A DNA stretch of 5,641 nt from an uncultured Phycisphaerales bacterium (GTDB taxonomy: Bacteria; Planctomycetota; Phycisphaerae; Phycisphaerales; UBA1924): contig CALAFV010000128.1 of the NCBI GenBank assembly GCA_937891445.1, positions 1-5,641 of the forward strand, given 5' to 3'. Below are positions 1 to 5,641 of this stretch, piece after piece. The notes beneath the pieces were generated by a model. That model was not told the DNA's origin. It did not search any database and saw only the letters and a program-made list of their open reading frames with translations. Each line of letters opens with the position of its first letter. Position 1 is the first letter of the stretch. A program made the position numbers and the translations under genes.

Positions 1-1
1 G

Positions 2-583
2 GGGTACGAGTTGCTCATGCTGGCGGAGGCGGCGGGCGCGGTGTGGGAGCGGCTGGCGCGGCCTGATGAGGGGCCGCCGGACGCCGAGGGGGCGGCGGCG
101 CGGCCGCGGGATGGGGATGCGGAGCGCAAGGCCGTGCGAGCGGGGTGGCACGCGTTCAACATCGCGCGGATCGAGGCCGGATGGCCGCTGTACATGATCG
201 ACTTCGGGCCGGACTCGCTGCCGCACGAGACGGGGGCGATCGAGGACCGGGTGAGTTTCAAGAAGGGGTGCTATCTCGGGCAGGAGATCGTGGCGCGGAT
301 GCAGGCACGCGGGCACCCGAAGCAGCGGCTGGTGGGGCTGCGCGTCGAAGGTGAGGCGGAGGTGGCCGGAGGTGCGGGGGTGTTCGAGAAGGAGGAGGGG
401 GGCGACCCGATCGGCGCGGTGACGAGCAGCGCGGCTTCGCCGATGCTCGGGTCGGCGACGGTCGCGTTCGCGATGGTCAAGTACCAGAACGCGCAGGCGG
501 GGGCCCAGGTCTGGGTGGCGACGGCGGGGGGGACGATGGCTCGCGCGGTGGTGCAGCCGTCGCTGGTGTTCTGGAAGCGGTGA
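2..583 (+). CDS. ygfZ: YgfZ-like folate-binding protein (GcvT-related), 5' truncated
   Basis: This is the C-terminal part of a YgfZ/GcvT-like protein, with 193 codons visible before the TGA at 581-583. The frame is open to the left edge (it reads G-Y-E-L-L from base 2), so the TTG at 11 and ATG at 17 are internal and the start lies outside the window. The key evidence is the family signature KGCYLGQE at bases 263-286, with its conserved Cys codon at 269-271. It is preceded by a typical R-I-E-A-G-W-P segment near base 168 and followed by a C-terminal beta-barrel-like region from about base 325. Family knowledge: YgfZ binds tetrahydrofolate and supports assembly or repair of certain Fe-S enzymes in the cytoplasm. 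The KGCY.GQE motif separates it from true glycine-cleavage T protein. An Ala/Gly/Asp/Pro-rich stretch at about 65-135 looks like a lineage-specific loop. The gene converges on ribD, with 112 bases between their stop codons. The family call is firm; the exact role is not. Confidence 0.88.
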   Translation, partial: GYELLMLAEAAGAVWERLARPDEGPPDAEGAAARPRDGDAERKAVRAGWHAFNIARIEAGWPLYMIDFGPDSLPHETGAIEDRVSFKKGCYLGQEIVARMQARGHPKQRLVGLRVEGEAEVAGGAGVFEKEEGGDPIGAVTSSAASPMLGSATVAFAMVKYQNAQAGAQVWVATAGGTMARAVVQPSLVFWKR

Positions 584-695
584 GCGGGAGGCCCTGCGCA
601 AGAGGACCCGGGGATTCGCGTAGAAGAGAAGAAACGAAGAAGAGGAGGATGTTCATCCCCGGCGTGACGTCGGAGGTCGGGTCCGGCACTGGTGG
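584..695. other. Convergent intergenic region with a polypurine tract
   Basis: This 112-base spacer lies between the convergent ygfZ-like and ribD genes. Its standout element is a nearly pure purine run at 622-649, with a single pyrimidine (C at 635). A small inverted repeat follows (GGAT at 647-650, ATCC at 655-658, four-base loop). The stem is only four base pairs and no T-run follows it on either strand, so I do not call it an intrinsic terminator. No promoter-like element or small gene is evident. A short minus-strand frame that crosses this region overlaps the end of the ygfZ-like gene and has no recognisable protein features. Confidence 0.45.
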
Positions 696-1847
696 CTAGA
701 TTGGCCTTCGGTACACGAGGACCGCGTCCGGGCCGCGGCGGGTCATGCGGACCAGTTCGTAGCGGCGGGCGTCGCTGAGCCATGGGGCGACGTGGCCGGC
801 GGCGAGGGGGCGGGCGTGCTCGTCGGCCATCAGCATGGGGGCGATGAACACGACCGCTTCGTCGATCAGTTGGTCGCGGACGAGGGAGCCGACGAGGCCG
901 GGCCCGGCTTCGACCAGCACGTTGGAGGCCTGATGAGCCTGGGCGAGGTGGCGGAGCAGGACGGTCAGGTCGAGACGCTCGGGCTGGCCGGGGAGGCCGA
1001 CGATCTCGGCGCCGGCGGCGATGAGAGCGTCGCGAGCCTCGGCGCGAAGGCTCAGGGCCATCTCGGCGCACGCGATTGTGAGCGGGGCGCCGCCGCCGTC
1101 GGTACCGCCGCGGGAGATCGAGCGCACCAGCGCCGATGTCGCTGGTGTTTCCAGCAGCGGGTCCACGACCACCCGCCGGGCGACACGGCGCAGGCGCGGG
1201 ACCTTGCGGGCGGTCAGGAGCGGGTTGTCGGCCTTGACCGTGCCGATGCCGGTGAGGACGGCGTCCACGCGCGAGCGGAGGCGGTGGACCATCCGGCGCG
1301 AGGCTTCGGAGGAGATCCACTGGCTCTGGCCCGTGCGCGTGGCGACGCGGCCGTCGATCGTCTGGGCCCACTTGGCGATGACCCACGGTGTGCCCGTGGT
1401 GATGCGTTTGATGAACGGGTCGGTGAGGCGCGTGGCAAGGGGGCTGGCGTCGGAGAACTCGGCGGCGATGCCGGCTTCGGCGAGGCGCTCGGCGCCGCCG
1501 CGGGCGCTGGGGTTGGGGTCGTGGCGAGCGAAGATGACGCGGGCGACCTTCGCGGCGATCAGCGCGTCGGTGCACGGGGGCTGCTTGCCGTGGTGGTTGC
1601 AGGGCTCGAGCGTGGTGTAGACCGTTGCGCCGGCGGGGGAGTGGCCGCGGCGGGCGCAGTCGGCCAGGGCCTCGATCTCGGCGTGCGGCTCTCCGAAGCG
1701 GCGGTGGTGGCCGCGGCCGATGATGCGGCCGCTGGGATCGACGATCACGCACCCGACAAGGGGGTTGGGCTCGACGTCGCCCGCGGCGCGGAGGGCCGCG
1801 CGGGCGGCGGCGTCGAGGTGCTGCTTGTGCTCGCGGCGCGGGGACAC
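696..1847 (-). CDS. ribD: Bifunctional riboflavin biosynthesis protein RibD (deaminase/reductase)
   Basis: This is a complete 383-residue RibD, a normal length for the two-domain enzyme. It performs two consecutive cytoplasmic steps of riboflavin synthesis: deamination of diaminohydroxyphosphoribosylaminopyrimidine, then NADPH-dependent reduction of the ribosyl side chain. The N-terminal deaminase domain (about residues 10-145) shows PNPLVGCVIVD at 27-37, the zinc motif HAE at 55-57 and the two zinc cysteines in EPCNHHGKQPPC (C83 and C92). The C-terminal reductase domain (about 153-383) shows KWAQTIDGR at 159-167, G-x-S-x-W-I-S near 173-179, DAVLTGIGTVKADNPLLTAR at 195-214 and LVEAGPGL at 311-318. 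The start is a GTG at 1847-1845, ten bases after the stop of the RNase HII-like gene. No riboflavin partner (ribE, ribBA, ribH) and no FMN riboswitch is visible in the window, so the pathway genes are probably scattered. Stop codon is TAG at 698-696. Confidence 0.96.
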   Translation of the reverse strand: MSPRREHKQHLDAAARAALRAAGDVEPNPLVGCVIVDPSGRIIGRGHHRRFGEPHAEIEALADCARRGHSPAGATVYTTLEPCNHHGKQPPCTDALIAAKVARVIFARHDPNPSARGGAERLAEAGIAAEFSDASPLATRLTDPFIKRITTGTPWVIAKWAQTIDGRVATRTGQSQWISSEASRRMVHRLRSRVDAVLTGIGTVKADNPLLTARKVPRLRRVARRVVVDPLLETPATSALVRSISRGGTDGGGAPLTIACAEMALSLRAEARDALIAAGAEIVGLPGQPERLDLTVLLRHLAQAHQASNVLVEAGPGLVGSLVRDQLIDEAVVFIAPMLMADEHARPLAAGHVAPWLSDARRYELVRMTRRGPDAVLVYRRPI

Positions 1848-1854
1848 GCCATCG

Positions 1855-1860
1855 ACCTTA
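1855..1860 (-). promoter_or_regulatory. Probable ribD ribosome-binding site overlapping the upstream stop codon
   Basis: On the minus strand the bases read TAAGGT, so a Shine-Dalgarno-like AAGG overlaps the TAA stop of the RNase HII-like gene. Eight bases separate AAGG from the GTG start of ribD, a good spacing. An out-of-frame ATG at 1852-1850 sits only three bases after AAGG, too close for efficient use, and would open a 35-codon frame ending at 1745. This favours the GTG at 1847 as the start and suggests translational coupling with the upstream gene. Confidence 0.5.
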
Positions 1861-2940
1861 GGCGCGGCGGACGAGGGTTCTCCGCAGTTGCGGCGTCAGC
1901 ACGCCGGCGGCCTCCAAATCGGCCAGCCACCGCCGGCCGTCCTGCACGTAGCCGGCGGTGGGCTTAAGTTGGGGGATCAGGCTGCGCCAGTAGGCGTTGA
2001 AGCGGGCCATCATCAGTTCGCGGACGAGTTTGGCGACCATCGAGGCGAGCGCGACCGGGAGATGCTGGCGCTCGGCCTCGGGCATGAACGTGACGGTCAT
2101 GATGCGGCCGGCGGGGGCGGCGTCGTCCGGCCCGGCGCGGATCAGGTAGCGGCTGCACCGGTCGGTTTCTTCCAGTTCGAGGACGTCGGCGCCGGGGATG
2201 ACGCGAGAGAGGACGCCGCGGTAGGAGGTGCGGCCGCCCTGGCGGTCGCAGACGATCCTCGGGCCGGCGCCGCGCGGCGGCGAGGCTCCGTTGTCGGCGA
2301 GGTCGGCCTCGATCGCCTCGGCGGGGTCGATGGGCGCCCAGTGCTCCCAGGCGTAGCGCAGGTGGTCGGCGACACCCAGCATCGTGGCGGCGGCCTTTGT
2401 GCCGGTGCGCTCGACTTCGTCGTTGAACATCCCCTCGCAGACGGCGCGGCAGGCCAGGCGCATCGGGGCGACGCCGGCGCGGTGCATCGCGCGGGCGAGC
2501 AGGTTGGATGCGATGCCGATCTGAGCGGCGGAGATGCCTGCGCAGGGGACGGGGCACGGGTCGCCCGCGTACCACGGCAGCGGCTCGGGGGCGGCGCCGA
2601 GGGCGCGGAACAGGTCGAGGTCCGTCTCGGGCCGCACGCCCTCGCCCGGGCAGACCGCCAGGAAGGTGAGGACGGCCCGCTCCAGGTGAAGCAATGGGTG
2701 GCGACCGGGGGCGTCGCCGTTGCTGTTGGGGAGTTTCAGTTTCTTGGAGTCGTCCACCGCGATGCGGCGCTTCTTGTCCCCCGGTTTGCGGCAGACCGCC
2801 GACGCGAGCGCGGTCCACAAGTTTGGTGGTGGATCACCGGGGTTCCACCGCTCCACGCGGAACGCGGTCATGCCGATGCACAGCGGCCCCAGCAGCGGCC
2901 CGTACCCTGCTTCGTCGATGCCGGCGATGATCAGCGGCAT
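1858..2940 (-). CDS. Divergent, enlarged RNase HII-like protein
   Basis: A 360-residue protein that resembles ribonuclease HII at both ends. The N-terminus has IAGIDEAGYGPLLGPL (residues 5-20), matching the RNase HII GIDEAGRGPLAGP motif and supplying the first two acidic residues (D9, E10). DDSKKL at 63-68 matches the family's DSKKL block. CDRQGGR (231-237) would supply the third acid (D232). ASMVAKLVRE (299-308) matches ASI-x-AK-x-x-RD, but with E308 where the fourth Asp is expected. The C-terminal segment (GY at 330-331, then a basic L-R-R-T-L-V-R-R tail) resembles the usual RNase HII ending. Normal RNase HII is about 200-260 residues; the excess is mostly between residues 70 and 230, with a shorter insertion at 240-285. 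Family role: cleaving the RNA strand of RNA-DNA hybrids, including single misincorporated ribonucleotides. Whether this protein does so is inference. The ATG at 2940 must be near the true start because the next Met would remove D9/E10. Its ribosome-binding site is poor. Confidence 0.75.
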   Translation of the reverse strand: MPLIIAGIDEAGYGPLLGPLCIGMTAFRVERWNPGDPPPNLWTALASAVCRKPGDKKRRIAVDDSKKLKLPNSNGDAPGRHPLLHLERAVLTFLAVCPGEGVRPETDLDLFRALGAAPEPLPWYAGDPCPVPCAGISAAQIGIASNLLARAMHRAGVAPMRLACRAVCEGMFNDEVERTGTKAAATMLGVADHLRYAWEHWAPIDPAEAIEADLADNGASPPRGAGPRIVCDRQGGRTSYRGVLSRVIPGADVLELEETDRCSRYLIRAGPDDAAPAGRIMTVTFMPEAERQHLPVALASMVAKLVRELMMARFNAYWRSLIPQLKPTAGYVQDGRRWLADLEAAGVLTPQLRRTLVRRA

Positions 2941-2951
2941 CCCAGGATGGT

Positions 2952-2986
2952 AAAGGAAACTCGGCCGCCGTGCATGCCGCGGCGAG
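2952..2986 (-). terminator. Candidate intrinsic terminator of the OtsB-GH15 gene
   Basis: Read on the minus strand, CTCGCCGC (2986-2979) can pair with GCGGC-C-GAG (2968-2960), giving eight G+C-rich base pairs with one bulged C and a ten-base loop. TTTCCTTT follows immediately (2959-2952). It lies about 45 bases after the OtsB-GH15 stop and about a dozen bases before the ATG of the RNase HII-like gene. The interrupted T-tract and the bulge make it weaker than a textbook terminator. If real, it separates the fusion gene from the downstream pair, but then little room is left for a promoter. Confidence 0.35.
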
Positions 2987-3030
2987 CCGTCAAGGGCGGT
3001 GTTCGCACGGCCCCGGCGGGCAGGGGGCGG

Positions 3031-5641
3031 TCAGTGCCGCCGCCGCGCTTCGTCCACCGCGACCGCGGCGTTGATGAGCGCCAGGTGGGAGTACGCCTGC
3101 GGGTAGTTGCCCAGAGCCAGGTCGTAGGCGGGGTCGTACTCCTCCGACAGCAGGCCGGTCGGGCCGGCGAGGGCGGCGAAGCGCTCGAGGAGTTCCTCCG
3201 CGTCGTCGAGGCGGCCCTTGAGGGCGTACGCCTCAATGAGCCAGCCGGTGCAGAGGTGGAAGCCGCCTTCGATGCCGGGCAGGCCGTCGTCGTGGATGTA
3301 CCGGTAGACGGTCGGCCCTTTGCGGAGGTAGGTCTCGACGGCGCGGACGGTCGCCACGAATCTGGGGTCGTTGGGCGGGAGCAGGCCGGTGAGCCCGATC
3401 TGGAGCGCCGCGGCGTCGATGAACGGGCTGCCGTAGGCCGTGGTGAAGGCCCCGCGGCCGTCGGCGGCCTCGGGGTTCCAGCCGGCGGAGAGGACGTCGG
3501 CCGCGATGGTGTCGCGCAGCGCCTCCCACTCCGGGTTGCGGCGGCGGAAGAGGTACTCCTCGACCAGCAGAGCGCGGTTGACGGTGTGCCAGCACATCAC
3601 CTTCGAGTGGACGTGGTGCTGGCGCGGGCCGCGGATCTCCCAGATGCCGTGGTCCGGGTCGCGCCAGCGCGACTCGACGGCGCGGACCATTGCGCGGACG
3701 AGGTGCCAGTGCTCCGGCGAGACCGGCGCGCCGTGCTCGGCGAGCAGCGCGACCAGGTCCACGATCGGGCCGAAGACGTCCAGTTGGACCTGTGCCGCGG
3801 CGGCGTTGCTGATGCGCACGGGGGCGCTGTCGGCGTAACCGGGGAGTTCGGCGATCTCGGCCTCCGGCGGCAGGTGGCGGCCGGTGACGGTGTAGATGGG
3901 GCGGATGCGGTCGGGGCTTTCGATCGAGTCGACGATCCCCAGCAGCCAGTCCAGCAGGCGGATCGCATGGCCGGTGGAGCCCAGGCGGACCAGCGCCGCG
4001 GCCGCGAGCGACGCATCGCGAGGCCAGCAGAAGCGGTAGTCCCAGTTCCGCTGCCCGCCCATGTGCTCGGGGAGGCTGGTGGTGCCGGCGGCGGCGATGC
4101 TTCCCGTTGGGCCGTGGCACAGGGCCTTGATGACCAGGGCACTGCGGCGCAGCAGTTCGGGCGGGACGGGGCCGGACGCCGGCACGCGCAGCGTCGAGGC
4201 CCATCCGGACCAGAAGTTGTGCGTCTGCTCGCGGCGGTGGGCCTCGTCGTGGGTGGCGCGGCGCAGGCTCGCCGAGCCGTAGCGGAGTTCGAAGACGACG
4301 GGGCCGTGGGAGGCGTCGACCTCCGCGAAGGCGGTGTGGTGCCTGCCGTCGTCGAGGATCTTCCACACCAACGGGACCGACGACGGTGCGCGGCAGATAA
4401 GAACGACCGGATCGGGGCTCCCCTCGATCTCCACGCCGGTCACGCTGGGGTCGTCTTCGGCCTCGTGGATCCGCAGACGGGTTACGGTGCGGCCGAAGTC
4501 CAAGCGCGGGGCGAAGCGCACCAGGACGCGGGCGGGTTCCGCGTGCTCGGCGCCGTCGGCCGCCTCGACGACGCGGATCAGGTCGCTCCGCCCGGCGCGT
4601 TGGAACGCGCGCCCGCCGCTGCAGTCGAAGTAGTCGGTGACGGTGACGCCCGGCCAGCGGGTGCGGAGGATGAACGAGTCGCCGTCGTACTCCTGCGCCA
4701 CCGGCTGGGTGGCGTGGTGCGGCGCGATGTCGAAGAACCCGGCGCTGGGGCCGCCGAGGAGGTCCGCGAAGAGCGCGGGGGAGTCGATTCGCGGCAGGCA
4801 CAGCCACGTCACGCGGCCGGCGGGGGTGAGCACGGCGATGGTCCGCTGGTCGGAGAGGACGGCGTGGCGCTCGATCGGGACGACGGTCCGTTGCGAGAGC
4901 CACTGCCGCCGCATCTTCACGAGGTCCGTCAGCAGCGCCGTGACGGCGGTGGTGTCCGGCACGCGGGCTCTGGCCTCGGTCGGGCCGGGGCCGACCTTGA
5001 TGGTCAGGTCGCCTTGCGGCAGGACCGCGAACGCGTCCTCGTCGGTCAGGTCATCGCCGATGAAGATGACGGTCGTTGCGCCGAGGCGGTGGCGCAGGCC
5101 GAGCAGGGCGCGGCCCTTGTCTCCCAGCGCGACGTTGAGTTCGACGACCATCGAGCCGTGCCGGACGTGCACGCCCTCGCGCTTCGCGAGGCTCGCCTCG
5201 ACGCGTGCCAGCGCGGCGGCCGCCGCGGCGGGGGTGGCGCGGCGGTAGTGCAGGGCGACGCCGAAGGGCTTGACCTCCACGAACAGGCCCGGGTCTTCGC
5301 GGGCCATCTCCGCCAGTTCGAGCGTCAGCGCGGAGAGGAGTTTGCGCTGCGGCTCGGTCAGCATCGGCGGGGGCAGGTGCGAGGACTCGACGCCGTGGCT
5401 GCCGATCAGGATGACCCGCGTCTGCCCGGCGTCGCCCCGCGCGCCGCCGGGGGCTGCCGCGTCCGCTCCCATGACGCGCCCGAGGAAGTCGCGGGGCCGG
5501 CCGGAGACCAGGGCCGCGTGGGTGTGCGGGAGGTCCGCCAACTCGCGCAGGGCGGCGAGGGCCGCGGGGTCGGCCCGGGCCTGCGACGGGTCTTCCACGA
5601 TGGGGGCGATGGTCCCATCGAAGTCGGAGGCGACCAGCAGC
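3031..5641 (-). CDS. Trehalose-6-phosphate phosphatase (OtsB) fused to GH15 hydrolase, 5' truncated
   Basis: 869 codons are visible; the stop is TGA at 3033-3031 and the frame runs open off the right edge. Residues are numbered from the first full codon (5640-5638). The HAD phosphatase domain (1 to about 240) has motif I DFDGT (nucleophile D6, acid/base D8), VSGR at 45-48, GSHGVE at 80-85, DKG at 174-176 (K175) and GDDLTDED at 195-202. This set is typical of OtsB, which dephosphorylates trehalose-6-phosphate. After a short linker, a GH15 region begins at about 255: an N-terminal trehalase-like beta-sandwich (TWLCLPRIDSPALFADLL, 278-295), then an (alpha/alpha)6 barrel with GGQRNWDYRFCWPRD (528-542), GIWEIRG (665-671, putative acid E668), SKVMCW (679-684) and LLSEEYDP (830-837, putative base E833). 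All key residues look intact. GH15 members include glucoamylases and trehalases, and the substrate cannot be fixed from sequence. A GTG at 5598 could be taken as the start, but that would cut off DFDGT. No signal peptide can be assessed. Confidence 0.92.
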   Translation of the reverse strand, partial: LLVASDFDGTIAPIVEDPSQARADPAALAALRELADLPHTHAALVSGRPRDFLGRVMGADAAAPGGARGDAGQTRVILIGSHGVESSHLPPPMLTEPQRKLLSALTLELAEMAREDPGLFVEVKPFGVALHYRRATPAAAAAALARVEASLAKREGVHVRHGSMVVELNVALGDKGRALLGLRHRLGATTVIFIGDDLTDEDAFAVLPQGDLTIKVGPGPTEARARVPDTTAVTALLTDLVKMRRQWLSQRTVVPIERHAVLSDQRTIAVLTPAGRVTWLCLPRIDSPALFADLLGGPSAGFFDIAPHHATQPVAQEYDGDSFILRTRWPGVTVTDYFDCSGGRAFQRAGRSDLIRVVEAADGAEHAEPARVLVRFAPRLDFGRTVTRLRIHEAEDDPSVTGVEIEGSPDPVVLICRAPSSVPLVWKILDDGRHHTAFAEVDASHGPVVFELRYGSASLRRATHDEAHRREQTHNFWSGWASTLRVPASGPVPPELLRRSALVIKALCHGPTGSIAAAGTTSLPEHMGGQRNWDYRFCWPRDASLAAAALVRLGSTGHAIRLLDWLLGIVDSIESPDRIRPIYTVTGRHLPPEAEIAELPGYADSAPVRISNAAAAQVQLDVFGPIVDLVALLAEHGAPVSPEHWHLVRAMVRAVESRWRDPDHGIWEIRGPRQHHVHSKVMCWHTVNRALLVEEYLFRRRNPEWEALRDTIAADVLSAGWNPEAADGRGAFTTAYGSPFIDAAALQIGLTGLLPPNDPRFVATVRAVETYLRKGPTVYRYIHDDGLPGIEGGFHLCTGWLIEAYALKGRLDDAEELLERFAALAGPTGLLSEEYDPAYDLALGNYPQAYSHLALINAAVAVDEARRRH

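Noticed and set aside
271..1752. 493-codon minus-strand frame overlapping ribD and the ygfZ-like gene
   Set aside because: It is Arg/Pro-rich low-complexity translation with no motif, overlapping two well-supported genes on both strands.
696..1847. VEAG instead of VEGG in the RibD reductase domain as a possible active-site change
   Set aside because: VEAG also occurs in normal RibD proteins such as, to my knowledge, the E. coli enzyme, so it is ordinary variation.
792..1967. Long plus-strand open frame (391 codons) antisense to ribD
   Set aside because: It mirrors the ribD coding strand, is Gly/Ala-rich with no recognisable motif, and runs into the RNase HII-like gene. High GC makes such stop-free antisense frames common.
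2965..2993. TTGACG on the minus strand (2993-2988) as a -35 promoter box for the RNase HII-like gene
   Set aside because: No -10-like hexamer lies at 15-19 bases; that position is pure G/C sequence. One hexamer match is not enough.
3010..3028. Small inverted repeat (GCCCC/GGGGC) right after the OtsB-GH15 stop
   Set aside because: Five base pairs in very GC-rich sequence without a T-run; likely chance.
3233..4903. 556-codon minus-strand frame inside the OtsB-GH15 gene
   Set aside because: It is an Arg/Pro-rich out-of-frame translation of a gene with clear GH15 motifs in the other frame, a typical GC-rich shadow.

Overview
The window is very G+C-rich, with codon third positions dominated by G and C. 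It holds four protein-coding genes and almost no free space. The longest gene-free stretch is about 110 bases, and I see no RNA gene, CRISPR array, insertion sequence or phage gene. The base composition, together with an RNase HII-like protein carrying a GIDEAGYGPLLGPL motif and long insertions, suggests a high-GC bacterium, possibly Planctomycetota (Phycisphaerae-like). That placement is a weak inference from family resemblance and would need a database search.

Layout: bases 2-583 (+ strand) are the 3' part of a YgfZ-like folate-binding protein gene, cut by the left window edge. It converges on a minus-strand block. Reading that block in the direction of transcription, from right to left, there is first a large gene cut by the right window edge (5641-3031). 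It fuses a trehalose-6-phosphate phosphatase (OtsB, HAD fold) to a complete glycoside hydrolase family 15 region (trehalase/glucoamylase type). A 90-base gap with a plausible hairpin terminator follows. Next comes a divergent, enlarged RNase HII-like gene (2940-1858), and then ribD (1847-696), starting 10 bases after the RNase HII-like stop codon, so these two probably share a transcript.

Functionally, the genes cover Fe-S cluster/folate-linked housekeeping (YgfZ-like), riboflavin synthesis (RibD), probable RNA-DNA hybrid processing (RNase HII-like) and trehalose or alpha-glucan metabolism (OtsB-GH15). They do not form one obvious pathway. The two items most worth following up are the OtsB-GH15 fusion, which puts a trehalose-forming and a possibly trehalose-splitting activity on one polypeptide, and the RNase HII-like protein, whose fourth catalytic position appears to be Glu instead of Asp and which carries a large insertion.
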